Shown here in pieces: positions 33,301 to 44,979 of a DNA stretch of 64,000 nt; positions within the stretch are counted from its first letter, which is position 1; each line of letters opens with the position of its first letter. The translations under genes were made by a program, and so were the position numbers. Source of the stretch: Ligula intestinalis. Lineage: Eukaryota > Platyhelminthes > Cestoda > Diphyllobothriidea > Diphyllobothriidae. Under the pieces are notes generated by a model. It ran no database searches. It saw nothing but the letters and a program-made list of their open reading frames with translations, and had not been told where the DNA came from. The DNA lies in assembly GCA_036362985.1 (NCBI GenBank), contig JAYGXS010000003.1, positions 1,890,331 through 1,954,330 of the forward strand, written 5' to 3'.

Positions 33301-34970
33301 CGTCAAAGCCTTAGAACAGCAGTGATTTTGCTAAAAGTCAGATGCTGAAAAAACGGAAACAGCACCGCCCTGTAGATTTTATTAACCGCATTAGCAAGAA
33401 GATGTTTATCAGCCAAAACAAAACACACCAAGTCTTCGAAAATTAACCCATGTCGATACATATTTAGTTGTTTATTGATCGCGGGAAACGTTGTTTTGAA
33501 TTATAAAACGCGATTTCGATCAAACGAATCATTACGGAAAGCAAAGACCCTTGGAAATATACAGTACGGAACTGGTGGTAGTAAGGGTTATGCAGGTGGT
33601 GCATTATCGAAAGAAATGGAAATATTTCCGCAAAAGAGATAAAAATCCGATATTTTTTTGAAATAACCTAATATATACCAAGGAACAAGAAAGCGATAAT
33701 TGAAAAATAAACAAAAAACTAATTTGTGACGATTCGGACTATGAGCAAATCCAACGGTTCGCAAAATGAAATGGGGATCTAGAACGACGTTGGTCAACTT
33801 TGTCAAATGTTTACCAAATTCAAAGATTTGAATTTCATTTTTCAATCGAGCAGCAGGCACCTTACGTTATGCAAAAGAACTTATACAAACCGGACTCGTA
33901 GTACATTAACGTCTGTAAGACTGTTAACAGTATTTTTATTATATTATGAATATAAAAATGCTTTAAATCCTCACTTTACAATGAAGACATAAATATTTTT
34001 CGTTTCTGTATGTTAATTTACGGTGCTGTGTTTCTGTCTTACCGTTGAGGATGCAGTGTAATATGTGCCTCAACTATGCATTATTTTTGTGTTGATTAAC
34101 ACATTTCATCCCTAAAGAAGAAGTCGTATGTCTCTAATCAGTTCGGTGTGTGACGGAGGGTACAGTGGAATACGTTGATGGACTATATGAAAAGTTTGTG
34201 CGGAGTAACATAGTTGACGCCAAAATTGCAAAAAAACATTCTTACTGAAATTCAATAAGTAAGCATTTACGTAATGTAAACAAGGCATCAAGAGCCCTAT
34301 AGTATATTGCTACCGAAAGGTTAACAGAGCTGTGTTGTAAAATGGATCATCATTCGCATAATTGACACGACAATAATCAAGTTGCAGTCTGTCGAAATCT
34401 GCTCCAGTACAAAAGAATATGTAAGAAGTATGCATTAAATCTACTGATTTTCCATACAGTCATATAGTGCAATATATTGGCTTATATGCCCAAATTATTG
34501 TTTGATCCGATTTAAGAACAAATTAAATATGAAACACGAATATAAGTTCATTAATTTTTTAAAATTTCTAAATTTTTCTAATTTGATAATAAAGCAGACA
34601 GGCGAGTTTCGGGGAGCCACTTTTAGATACAGCTTCAGAAGAGAGCAATAGGGGCCCAATATACGTGGATTTATAAGGCGCGAATACCAATCGACCACAT
34701 GCAAAATCTATATTTGGTCGTACGTTTTGCTGTTCACACGTACCCGAATATTGTGGAAGTTTATTTTTCGTCGCATTCACGGGAAGAGCTTGAGAGCTAT
34801 TTGGTGTGTGCTCTCCATGTAAGAAAAACATAAATTCCTAAATATGGTATTTTTTGTATTGCGCTATAAAATAACACCAATTCCAGCAGTAAAAATTCTA
34901 AGAATGTCTTAAACAACCGGAAAACCGAATTTTTCATTAGTGAGCTTGAGACAAATGCAAGAATAAAAAG
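33301..34970. other. Unassigned AT-rich DNA
   Basis: No gene or repeat recognised. Confidence 0.4.
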
Positions 34971-34979
34971 ATGTGAACG

Positions 34980-35160
34980 CTGGAACAAGCATTTTATTTT
35001 ACTGACGTTTCGGATTCTTTCGAGCACCCTTAATGATAGGTGACCGTAGAATGGTGTGAAACTTGCGCAGTTTGGGTTGATACATTCACAGATTGCGTGA
35101 TATTTATAGTTATTAGCAGCCATCCGCATGTGTTCTATAATTATGAGGCTTTGAAACAAG
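34980..35160 (-). repeat. PLE terminal region with TATA box and hammerhead relic
   Basis: On the minus strand: ACTATAAATATCACGCAATC (TATA box at 35108-35101), then TATCATTAAGGGTGCTCGAA, AGAATCCGAAACGTCAGT (35017-35000), AAAATAAAATGC. Box 2 and the ACGT core are intact but box 1 reads CTATCAT. Faces a matching plus-strand block at 35215-35300. Confidence 0.6.
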
Positions 35161-35214
35161 CATCAAGGGTTATACTTGTTGCGGTAATGGCTTGGCAATT
35201 CGCTTTCGGGTCAT

Positions 35215-35300
35215 AAATTGCTGCTACGAACTATAAATACCGCAGAATATGTGCATCTATCACCCCGACTTGCACATGTCTCACATCATTCTACGGCTAC
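35215..35300 (+). repeat. PLE terminal region, inverted partner
   Basis: GAACTATAAATACCGCAGAA then TGTGCATCTATCACC and CTTGCACATGTCTCACATCA repeat the minus-strand block at 35110-35030 (ACTATAAATATCACGCAATC, TGTGAATGTATCAACC, CTGCGCAAGTTTCACACCA). It ends before the hammerhead part. The two form a head-to-head pair about 55 bp apart. Confidence 0.6.
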
Positions 35301-35336
35301 CTACGAATAAGTATTGTCGACCAAATTCGCTGTTCG

Positions 35337-35337
<1 letters not shown>

Positions 35338-35373
<36 letters not shown>
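35338..35373. repeat. (ATC)12 microsatellite
   Basis: Twelve uninterrupted ATC units. The poly-Ser or poly-Asp open frames across it are artefacts of the repeat. Confidence 0.95.
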
Positions 35374-36230
35374 GTCTGAGCTGCTTCGCGGAACTGGCAT
35401 ATTTGCTTCTATCGCCAATAAATTCACATTGTTTTGCAGAAAGAATAAAGGAATTCGGGGTTTAAAAATATGAATTTTCAATTGGTGAAGTGTTTATCGC
35501 AAAACGCAATAATAAAATTTTCTTACGCCATTTTGTTTAATGGGCACGAGATTTGGACCATCACTAAAACTGCATTTAATTTATCTTGGTAAAATTTGCA
35601 TTAATTTGAAACATGTGAAAAAAATAGCTTCTGTGCAGTATCTGTTCCGCTAACGCGTAATTAAAAACGGGACGGATATAGGACGAACAGGTTTCGCAAA
35701 ATACGATTCAGTCACTTCCTGACCTTATTCCGATCTTAGAACAAGGCTTTTAAGTAAGCCAGTTAATAAAAGGCTCTAGTATAAAGAGAAAATTACTTTC
35801 TTTTATTTCCAGCAGAAGGTTGGAAAGACCAATGTTCTCATTTTTACTTCAACGTTACCGTTGAAAAGGTTTTTAAGGCTGAGATGCGTTAGCGTAATAT
35901 ATGGCTCAAGTACTTAAGACAGAGGTCATTGATTATCTTAGGTTTCTTTATTGATGTTCAACAGGATTAAAGCGAATTTTGTTATGGATATCGATATTAT
36001 CGTCAATGATTTGTTATGTGAGTCTTAAATATGACTTATTAAAATACTCACTTTTTCGGTAAATACTTTTGAAATATATTTTATTTTGATAAAAAAATCA
36101 AACAGAATATTTATTCACAAAAAGAAAGCCTGCACAGGCAGAAAATCCAAATAAATATTGTCGCAGTTATCAGTACCATATAAAAAGTTCTGCAAATCCT
36201 CCAAACACAATCCAGGACGAAAGTTAACTT
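35374..36230. other. Unassigned AT-rich DNA
   Basis: No gene recognised. 35610-35700 weakly resembles parts of the dispersed repeat at 36690-36830. Confidence 0.35.
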
Positions 36231-36234
36231 GGCA

Positions 36235-37130
36235 GTTGAGCGTATATCAGGACAGGTTATTTTGGTTAGCTGAGTAGATTTAATGACCAGAACGGCTTTG
36301 GTTTGGAAAACTGCCCTCTTATTTAAAGTTATTGGGGTAAATATGCTCGAATTTTGGCTAAATGTTGAGTATGTTTGTATAAAAGAAATTCCCTATGATA
36401 TAAGGAAAGACAAGACTAAACGTTCTTCTAATATACATTGTGCTGTGGAAGAATTGCATACTTAGTAAAAAGAGGTGGAATAATCCCTTCAAGTATTAAA
36501 CATTTTGTGCGAATTTGATTAAATGGAACTAAATCGAAGTTTAAGAAATCACATTTCTTTTCATAAACAAGCAGTGAACGAAGATTTAAGAATAAAATTT
36601 AGCTATTCTGTGATGTTTTTTATGCAAAAAATGCAGTAACCAAAAGTTCTTGGTCGAACATTTTCTTTTACCGCACAGCTGGTCATGCGCGTAAACAACG
36701 TTCCTATGTGTAACCGTGAAGACAGCCTATATAAGGCCTTATTGAATGTAACTCATGTAGAAATATATTTTTTATAAAGAATACGTTCCGATCAAGCGTA
36801 TTTTAGAAACGGATCAGACAGGAGAATAATAAGTATTGAAAAAATGGTCATAAATGTGGCCTTTTTTCTGCATTGGCACGCTTATAAGGTAACTTGTAAT
36901 AGATCTCCTTAAGCAAAAAATAATCCGTTATAAAGAGTAAGGTATGCTCTTTCATCTCCAGTCAAATTTAATCGTTTTCTTAGATACATAAAAGTAATTG
37001 TAAAGTTTTCCCAATTTTCCTGTGATATAACCTTGGAAATAGTTAGTATATGCAGTAGTTCGTAAGCTATATATCCAATAAAAGCATTTTTTATAAGAGG
37101 TAACCTATTATGGAATTTTGTTTAATTATC
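36235..37130. repeat. Diverged dispersed repeat, copy a
   Basis: Short blocks recur in other places in the same order. GGACAGGTTATTTTG and TTTGGAAAACTGCCCT (36250-36315) match 62810-62875. ATTGAATGTAACTCATGTAG and GATCAGACAGGAGAATAATAA (36743-36832) match 42190-42270. GGTAACCTATTA near 37100 matches 45790. It has no coding content and its boundaries are uncertain. Confidence 0.4.
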
Positions 37131-37263
37131 TTAGGAATAACAATATGCGTGGTATCTAGCAGACATGCTGTATGCTCAAAAATGTGGTTTGCTCTTTTGA
37201 AGCATTTTCACATTTGACCAACATGGTCATCTGCATAGAAAAAGTATATCCAACAGTCATTTT

Positions 37264-37307
37264 ATGGCAAACAATTGTTTTCAGCAACTTTTCATCAGAC
37301 CACACAT
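37264..37307 (-). ncRNA. Hammerhead ribozyme motif (AACAATTGTT class)
   Basis: On the minus strand: TGTGGT / GCCATA as stem I, CTGATGA, AAAGTTGCT where stem II keeps only one pair, GAAA, and AACAATTGTT as a perfect palindromic stem III. The boxes are intact but stem II is poorer than in the sister copy at 55872-55917. Confidence 0.6.
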
Positions 37308-37543
37308 TTGCAAGGGAAATTAACGCTGTACATAACAATAAAAGTTTGAATAGGTCGAAAAATCAATAACTATCTAACACGGGCGCTAATTGGCCAACGC
37401 GGACTATGTCAGTTTGCGCATGTAGGCCATGTCAGCGTGTTGGTTGAGGGATTGTCGCTTATTGGTAGGAGAGCGATCCTTTCACCACCTGGTGACGGTT
37501 TAGGCCATGAAGGTGACAGAGCTTGTGTCAGAGTATTTTGACA

Positions 37544-38139
37544 TCACAGCACTGGATTTGCTAGCCTTATAGCTACTGCTTCGGTTGTTGCGAGCATCCG
37601 TTGGCGTAGGCATTTAGGAAAATGAGATAGTGTCCTGTAGACCACCTCAAAGGCTTCATTAGTATAGACTAGATGTGCGAGAATAGCACTCGAGATCGAT
37701 CTAGTTTCACCTTTGCTTAGACAGATCGGTATGTGCTCACGTACCCTATTTTCAAGATGCCTCGTTGTTTGGCCGATGTATCCCACTCTACAGGAGCAAT
37801 TGAAAGATGAAATGCACATTGATGTGGCCTTTTAAAGGGAGTCTGTCTTTACCTCCCAATCGTAGAAGGGGAGAGTTCGTGAAGAGCACCCGTAAGTTCG
37901 CCGTTGGGAAAGCCTTTGTGATTGCAGTCGTCAAGCGTCGTCTGACTAGCTCGCTGGTTGCATCGCCTAATAAAGGCAGTCTTATGAACACGTCTTTCTT
38001 TTCTGCAGTTAAAGTGACAGGCTTTTTTGTGCGTTCACCAATATTTCTGAGGGTGAACGTTTCCAGGTATCCATTTTCAATTAATGTATGCTGCAGCTGT
38101 TGTAGGAGAACAGATCTGTCTTATTCTAGCTGCTAATCC
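37544..38139 (-). pseudogene. PLE linker and GIY-YIG endonuclease, relic
   Basis: Reading down from 38139: QGLAARIRQICSP (thumb end), FIRLPLLGDATSELVRRRL, LRVLFTNSPLLRLGGKDRLP, a frame break near 37805, then FNCSCRVGYIGQTTRHLENR (GIY-YIG core with paired Cys), REHIPICLSKGETRSIS and AHLVYTNEAFEVV. Closely parallel to the intact-frame copy at 56115-57443 but with some deletions, including loss of the second His segment. No reverse transcriptase remains. Confidence 0.85.
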
Positions 38140-38236
38140 CTGGTCTGATGAAGAGTTGCTGATAACAATTGTTTGCCATAAACTGACTTCTAATATTAAC
38201 CATGGGAATATTTGCGGAACTTAGACATATCCAAAA
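38139..38236 (+). repeat. Inverted PLE 5' end: hammerhead and start of ORF
   Basis: Plus-strand GGTCTGATGAAGAGTTGCTG then ATAACAATTGTTTGCC is the hammerhead with GAAA changed to GATA, so probably inactive. ATG at 38202 begins MGIFAELR, identical to the start at 58446. It is cut off after about 10 codons. It joins the truncated minus-strand PLE head-to-head, sharing a few bases at the junction. Confidence 0.75.
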
Positions 38237-38886
38237 GCTCATTTTTTCGGTAAATGCTGTTTAGTATCATCTTATTTTAAAGGGTTTGATGTAAACTTTG
38301 CACAAACGGACAAATAGTAAACTTATCAGTGAATGCACGGAAAACTAGTGAAATAAAGAGAGAATTTATTCAACGATATTCAATAACTACGTATATAATC
38401 ATTACCACACATACGAAACATGTTGACTAAAGGCAAGTACTTTGGTATAGAGAAAGTGGTCGCTTTAAGCTTCATACTTAACAAACTTTTTAAATTTTTC
38501 TTATCAACAGCTATTTATGATGTCTAAATATGCCTAATGCTGCTCATTATTATTTAAAAGTTTTCGTAAATGCGTTCCTGCTGCTATAAAAGAAATAATC
38601 AAACATTAGCGAATTTAGGAAATTTGCTTGCAGCACTTGCAGAACTGTACAGATATGTATAAAACTTTAAGGAACTAAATAGGCAACTGGAAACTGCACT
38701 ATTATTTCTGTGACCGGAGTAAGTAAATTGGACGTCATGTTTCTTTGGTATACACAGTTTCAGAACCAAAGTTTTTATATGCGATGACTGCCAAAAAAAC
38801 TCCAGCACCTCCAAAAGTGTAAGCGGTGCACAGTTAAGTTTTAAAGCCGTAAAAAAGCAGCAATAAAGCAGTGAATAAATACGTTG
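38237..38886. other. Unassigned AT-rich DNA
   Basis: No gene recognised. Confidence 0.4.
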
Positions 38887-39810
38887 ACAGTATGCGCTAG
38901 AATTCGCGCAAACTGCCGACATATACGAAAGATTGATACTATTTCCTTAATCGAAATTGACTCAGGTTGTGACACTGATTACCGTCATGTTTATTCTGAA
39001 ATTATTTCAGTCATTATGGGATGCTGGCTATTTAACGAGCTTCGTGTTACCTACTTACAAAAAGTACATACTGTTAAAAGTAACTCCTTCAACAGTATGC
39101 ATTTTTATCATTGATTTTGACTTCCTTTATAAATTTAAGCATATCTTATGGAAAAAATTTCACAAACAACTTATTAATTGTACTCGTTTGGTAGAAAATT
39201 ACGCTTTCTTTCAAGGTTTAACTTGAAGAAACGGCAGCTTTAGATTTAAAAAAATATATATATATGAGTTTTTTACAATTTTTAGGTCCTCATTCATAAA
39301 ACATTGTATTCGAAATTTACAAATTTTGCCTATACTGTATAAAGCATGTTCCACACCTATTGCAACATTCTCTGAGAACTATGTGACTTCTTCCTCAAAC
39401 TGTAGGCGAAAACTTGCTTTTCCTTAAACAGTATGTACAGTGTGCGCAGTTTGTAAACTTTGGATTCGAGTGTAGCAATCTGTAGCTTTCAAAATTTTTC
39501 GCAAATTTAGATATTTATTTGAACCCGAAAGATACCATTTCTTTAAGTATAAAATTTAAAGAAGACGAGTACCATGAATAATTTTTCTGTTAAGGAAGTC
39601 AAAATCAATGATAAATACGCATACTTTTTAAATAGTCAGTTGATCTAACATATGCGTTTTGTAAATGGTCAGACATAAGCTCCTTAGAAATCCGACATCC
39701 CATCATGACTAAAGATAATCGATATCACGCCCTAAGTCACTGTCGATAAGCAAAAGTTTGTCAATCTTTTGCATGTGTCAGCATGTTGCACGAATTTTGT
39801 CGCGTACTGT
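38887..39810. mobile_element. Foldback element, copy 2
   Basis: The left arm starts CAGTATGCGCTAGAATTCG (38888). The right arm on the minus strand starts ACAGTACGCGACAAAATTCG (39810). The arms share GATTGA, ATGGGATG, CTGACC/TTACAAAA and TTATCATTGATTTTGACTTCC over about 250-300 bp. The centre (about 39325-39550) matches copy 1 at 1545-1775. No transposase. The arms have diverged more than in copy 1, particularly the right one. Confidence 0.75.
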
Positions 39811-40290
39811 ACGTGCTCATTAAGCGCTGTGGCGGATATCAGACCAACGTTGGAAGCGATAGAACAGGCATGTACATTATAGGTTAAAAATCGTGCAACT
39901 TTCATAACTTTTTAAAAGTTTGATCATGACGTGCATACCGGTGTGAAAACGTTTATGAAAAATTATAAATATTAATGAACAACATTAAAAGTAATCCAAA
40001 CGTAAAGGAAGTTTAAGAAGTATTCAGTGCTTGTTGGGAAAAATAAAAAATTTCCGATAATTCCCGAGTTCCGGTGACTTAAAATATAGCTATAAATGGG
40101 AACGATAAAGTAAAATATTCCTTCAATTTGAAAGCTTTACCTTACCATTTGTTAATCCATCAGTTGACCTTCTGTTCGAATTTTACATCAAAACCTTTAA
40201 AAAAAGCTAGACAATAAGAGCATTTGCCAAACAAATTAGTTTCTGGATATTAGTTCTCATAAAACTGTGGGCCATTCCCTACATAAAAGG
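39811..40290. other. Unassigned DNA
   Basis: No gene recognised. Confidence 0.4.
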
Positions 40291-40294
40291 AGTC

Positions 40295-41005
40295 TTCCGA
40301 CTGTTACAACCCGCTGGAGTAGGCAAAGCCCATCGACCTCAGGCGACAAAACGCCGCCGAGTGATGCAACCAAAATACAGACTGCTCCCTACCGAAACCT
40401 CTGCAGTTGTCTACAAGATACGCTGCAATGATGCAGACTGTAATTGCGTCTGACAAACAGGGCGCAAATTGCAGACCCGCCTACAGGAACACAAAACGGC
40501 AGCCAGGAGACTAGATCAAAACTCGCAGCTTGCAACACATATCGGAGAAACTGGCCGCAGCTTTGATATTCAAAGAACGACCATCGTAGGGTGAGCAGCC
40601 TCAAGAACGAAAAGACTGACGCTTTAGCCCTGATACTCAGACGCCAACCTTATCAACTGGCACCAGGACCTGCCTTGGGCCTACAAAGTCCTACGCCATT
40701 ACATTAGTGAAGGACAGGACACGGTCAAACTGAAGTCAGGATTTGCAGACAAACACGATCCTGTGACGAAACCGCTGGAAAAGGGGGCAGGATAACCAGC
40801 ATCCTCTACCGTGGGGACGAAACAAAACACCAACTGCCGTCAAGTTACGCCAAAATTCACAGAGAGGGCCACGCAACGAGAGTACAAAAATCGATCGGCC
40901 CAAAGCCATCACGTACAGCCGCAACTTTACATTTGCTGGTTGACGAAGTCAGTATACGCTTCGATAAAGGACAGCCGGCCCAGTCGTCCGAAACGTCAGC
41001 AAATT
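40295..41005 (+). pseudogene. PLE GIY-YIG endonuclease + 3' end relic
   Basis: Plus strand: VFRLLQPAGVGKAHRPQAT, then the endonuclease core SAVVYKIRCNDADCNCV, a TGA in place of the next residue near 40452, QTGRKLQTRLQEHKTAARR, QLATHIGETGRSFDIQ and, out of frame, INWHQDLPWAYKVLRHYI. Same subfamily as 58742-60430 on the opposite strand. A decayed hammerhead closes it at 40958-41000. No reverse transcriptase remains. Confidence 0.82.
40958..41000 (+). ncRNA. Decayed hammerhead motif (ACGT class)
   Basis: Stem II GGAC (40969-40972) / GTCC (40986-40989), GAAA (40990-40993) and the ACGT core then CAGC are intact. Box 1 reads CTTCGATA instead of CTGATGA, so it is inactive. It lies at the expected distance downstream of the PLE coding part. 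Confidence 0.5.
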
Positions 41006-41599
41006 TATTCTGGTGAGCAAAACATGAACTACAACGCCTCGTTATTGCGGCACTTGGCATCGAAACGAGCATGGAAGGAAACATGGAGAAAAAGTGAAGT
41101 GTTGGTGCCGTGCAAGTTCACCTAATTATTTACTAACTTCTACGCATATCACCGATTCTGCGTTCGCTCCAAACAACATAAAGTAGCCGCAGTCGCTCAT
41201 GCTGTTTGAACTATCAGGAAATTTTCGCACGCTTTCGCCATTTATTTTTTGTGTCCCCGGAATAACAATCATCTAGAGTTTCCTTTTTTACCTTAGCGAC
41301 TGTCGCTATGTAACGATGCACCTCACTGTCTGAAAAATATAACTTTTTTTATTACCTATGGGACCGGAAGAGTCTAGATGGTGTCCACCGACGTCCAGGA
41401 AGTGAAAGCAAGGCTTGCGACTTCGCCTGCCCTGCCCTGGGCTGGCCACTGGTTTTATAAACAGTCCGATTGGACAAATAGCGTTATACATCAACCACCA
41501 GGGTCGGACGCTTGACTCACACAAGAATGGTATGTCCATGAATTCATGAAAAGATTATAAGAAAATTTAAGTTTGAAATTTATAGTTCAGAAGAATTAG
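41006..41599. other. Unassigned DNA
   Basis: No gene recognised. A somewhat GC-richer block at 41350-41520 has no partner I could find. Confidence 0.35.
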
Positions 41600-41700
41600 A
41601 TGTGATCACCCGAACGAGATTTTTATTTTTCTGATGTTTGGGATTCTGTCGAGAATCCTTAATGATTAATAATTATAGGATCGTCAGAGTCCCCCCTTAT
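41600..41700 (-). repeat. Isolated PLE 3' end with hammerhead relic
   Basis: On the minus strand TTAAGGATTCTCGACAGAAT, CCCAAACATCAG and AAAAATAAAAATCTCGTTC match the tail at 35040-34985. Stem II is nearly perfect (GGATTCT / AGAATCC) but GAAACGTC has become CAAACATC and box 1 is lost. Confidence 0.5.
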
Positions 41701-41769
41701 CTCCAATTTGGCATTTATTTTCATCTACTGAGAAAGAAATTTGTTAGGAAAACTGACCTTTGAGTTTTG

Positions 41770-42300
41770 TTTAATAAGGTGAGTGGACATTCATTTTGGC
41801 TGAATCGGGAAAAGCCTGATTTCGAAGTCATTTCCTATGCAAATAAGTACGACAGGACCAAACCTTTTATTAATATGCATTATTCTATAAAAGAAGACCA
41901 AAATGTGCAAGAAAACTTTCAAACATATACCTTCCTGAACCGAAAAAATATAGTTCAAAGTTGCTAAAATGCACCTAGCACAAAGAATACGGAATCCCAC
42001 GTATACTATGCCACAAGGAACAATTTCAGCGTTTAGGATTATTTTGGCTAAACCGTGAAGTTTTTGTCCCCAAAATGCGGTAGCAAACAAGTTTTGACAC
42101 ATTTCGTTTTACCTCATGAAGGAGTTAGGACGTGCCCAAAAGCGGTCATAAATGTTATTGTAAGAGTGATGTATAGCAGATCGTATTCAATGTAAGTCAT
42201 GGAGAAAAATACTTGTCTGTACACTATAATTTCTGCTTATGCATTATTTATAAACTGGACAGACAGAATAATAACTTATTTAAGATGCACTACGAAATTG
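41770..42300. repeat. Diverged dispersed repeat, copy b
   Basis: TATTCAATGTAAGTCATGGAG and GGACAGACAGAATAATAA (42188-42270) match copy a at 36740-36832. TTTTATTAATATGCATT (41866) matches 62978-62995. It is non-coding with uncertain limits. Confidence 0.4.
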
Positions 42301-43309
42301 AAAACCTTTCTGAGTAGGGTATCATTAAAAGCATGTATCAAATAAATTTATCATTCGGTGTCTTTCATTGGGATTCCCTAGCGTTGTCTTTGGACTCTTT
42401 TATAGAGCAAAAAATCATAAATTTTTTACCTACACTCACGATGTTACTACCTCCATATTCAGCGACTGCACCCGAGAAAACATTAAGGCCAGCTGTCTTT
42501 TTAAATCTGCAGAAACCGATTTTTATTTCAAGTAAAAGTAAAAGTTTAAGGAATTCAAACACCACCGTGAGCTAAAGAATCCTAAATGCACCGCAAATCT
42601 TTTGGCAGAAGTGTTCTCAACTTGCTTCTTAAAAGTTATGGCTTAAACTTGAGTTGCAATACCTAATCTCGCGAGGGTTGTTCACACAGTAGTCCACTAA
42701 TGGTCAGTCAGTGATTTATAAGAGGTTATGATAACCCCGGCAAAGCTGTCAATTGAAACCTGTTAGGTTTGTCTTTTGTCGTTTCATAAATCTAAGGCTT
42801 TGCTGCATGCTTTCTGACTTATATACCAAATTTTAATGTTGAGCATTCTGGCCAAACTTTTTAAAATAAACATTAGCTTCAAAACTGTTAGCTTCGTCGA
42901 ACTTAAGCCCCAAAATGTCTTCCGTGACGAAGATTTTGGGTTTAAAAAGGGTACACTGATGCGAATGACATTTCGTTAGATTTCCGAAGTGCACCTCTTT
43001 CCCTGTTCTAACTGAACTCTAACCAAACTGATTTACTTCTTATCTTTAGTACTAGCATTAAGTCTCCTAATTCACATACTAGAAGAAACCATAAAACTAG
43101 TGGAGTTGCACTCATTTGCAGGCTGCTAGAAGTGAGTGCTTAGTGAAGCATACGGGGATCTTAAGAGTAAGGGTAAGTTTTACGTTGAGAGTTAAGGTCA
43201 GGTTTTAGGTTTATTTGAAAAAGTAGTGTTTAGTTTGGCACTTTTTAATAATCCCGTTAGCTGTTGGTGAAAGTTCATCAACAAGTATTAATATTGCCTG
43301 ACCTCAATC
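42301..43309. other. Unassigned DNA
   Basis: No gene recognised. A C-poor tract at 43130-43260 resembles that at 60-420 in composition. Confidence 0.35.
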
Positions 43310-43314
43310 GGCAA

Positions 43315-43400
43315 AACAAGGAGCTCGTGTTTCAATGGTTAGAGCATTAGATTCTGATTCAAAAGTTAAAGCCTCGGATGGTGCACTACATGGGATTGTG
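43315..43400 (+). repeat. Possible tRNA-derived SINE head
   Basis: GAGCTCGTGTTTCAATGGTT, AGAGCATTAGATTCTG then AAAAGTTAAAGCCTCGG resembles a tRNA D-arm with A box (TGGTTAGAGC) and a badly decayed B box. No second copy with a shared tail was seen, so this is weak. Confidence 0.35.
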
Positions 43401-44975
43401 TATGACCAGCTGATGACGGCTAATGAGCCATAAATTGGCATTGCATTCACCCTTTTCTTTACTGGCAGCACTATCCACTTAGACTACTTATCACTGTATG
43501 GCTGTTGGCGGGGCAGGAGAATTAGCGACAACAAGAGTGAGTTCCGTTCGCACTAGATGAACGCTCATCAACAAATGTGAATAATTATCCTTCATGTAAT
43601 TTAGCGTCGTTCCACCTATATCAGACGGAACTGTTTCTTGTACCATGTAATACCTTTGTAATTCAAGGTAGACCTCCAAACTTTGATTTTTACTGCGACG
43701 GTTTACCTCCTTAACATACCTTTAAGTTAAATCGTAACTTAAGATTCCTAAAATTTACCCCGAACATTCAACTCAACTCAAACCTAATCCTATCCCCTTC
43801 CAACAATTTTGTACAGAGGCACTTGTACCATTAGGAGGTCGGGGTAATTATTGCCAAACCCTGTTTTACAAATATTATGAAAGTGTTGTGATAATTCGAT
43901 AGTGTTGGGGTAACCGATAGTATAGCTTATTCTGGTGCCCTCACAAGCAGTCATATAGTGATTTATCAGTATCAGGATACCTCTATTTGTGGGGGATGAA
44001 CGTAGGTTACCTTTTAATTCCTTATTTGCACATGCGAGTTATGTTAGCAGAAATATTGTATCTCAGTCTGTCGGCGAGGTCTCTCAGTATGACGAAGTGG
44101 AACTGACAAATACAAGAGTGACCGAAATAACCACTTCTGTCGGATGGCGACTGATAAGCCAGAAATGTCAATTCTGGTCTCCATTGTACAACTGCTGGTA
44201 GATTCCGCCAATTTTTGCGATCTTTTTCACTTTTAATAGAACCCATACAAAAGCACCTAAAGCAGTCGGAGAATAGAGTGCATAATAGCGCAGATCTATT
44301 CAAACTAATGGCTACTTTGAAATTAATTTTTAATTAATATGCTACATGAACAGTCTAGGTAATAGGGGGCTGCAGACAGAATAGGCCAATTGCAGTCTAC
44401 TAATAGTGGTCTTTTATTTTCTAGAAAGCAGAATACTTATTTTTCATATACCATGCTGTAATCTTAATGCTGCGTTAAGTCGCTGCAATGCGAGGAAAGC
44501 CATTTTATGTCTATTTTCGTTTTAACTGCCTCCATTCCTACCTTCTGTTTGAACACTGTTGGACCACATCCAGAAGGGAAAAACAACAACCATTTCGACT
44601 TCTTTTAGTTCCAAGAATGCCATAATGACGGTTCTCACCGTTTGTCACCTTTTTTTGCCAAAATCCATTTAACCTTTTCTGCGCAGGCGTTTCAAAAGCT
44701 CAGGGGGGGGGGCGAGCAGCGTGGTTTGGCGGTCTAAGTGGAAATCCAACTAAACGGGAGTATCTACAGAAAAGAATGTGTCCCCTAATCTTTCCAAATG
44801 TCACCGCAGTAGTTGTCTTATTCGCAAATGCCTCTGGGAGACTCATATTTCCGTTTGAAGCTGAATGACTGGTTCCAGGCACTCTGTTAGCGTGAGGGAA
44901 CACGAATTGAACAACCACATCGGCAAAATGATCAAATATACAGTAAAGGGGGTAATTGATGCAAACACATTATAG
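43401..44975. other. Unassigned DNA
   Basis: No gene recognised. A ten-G run occurs at 44703-44712. A G-poor, C-rich tract at 43690-43810 is roughly the complement, in composition, of the C-poor tract at 43130-43260. Confidence 0.35.
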
Positions 44976-44979
44976 AAAT

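Larger units (their letters stand above)
37255..38139 (-). mobile_element. PLE, internally and 5'-truncated, with 3' terminal repeat
   Basis: Same subfamily as 55850-58257. The 3' terminal repeat (37255-37460) matches 55868-56060 (for example CTAATTGGCCAACGCGGACT), and the coding part is 37544-38139. At 38139 the minus-strand copy stops inside the thumb (QGLAARI) and abuts the subfamily's own 5' end in the opposite orientation (38139-38236). The 3' end boundary is just past the hammerhead. Confidence 0.82.

Noticed and set aside
35281..35481. Poly-aspartate or poly-serine protein
   Set aside because: The homopolymer is the translation of the (ATC)12 microsatellite.
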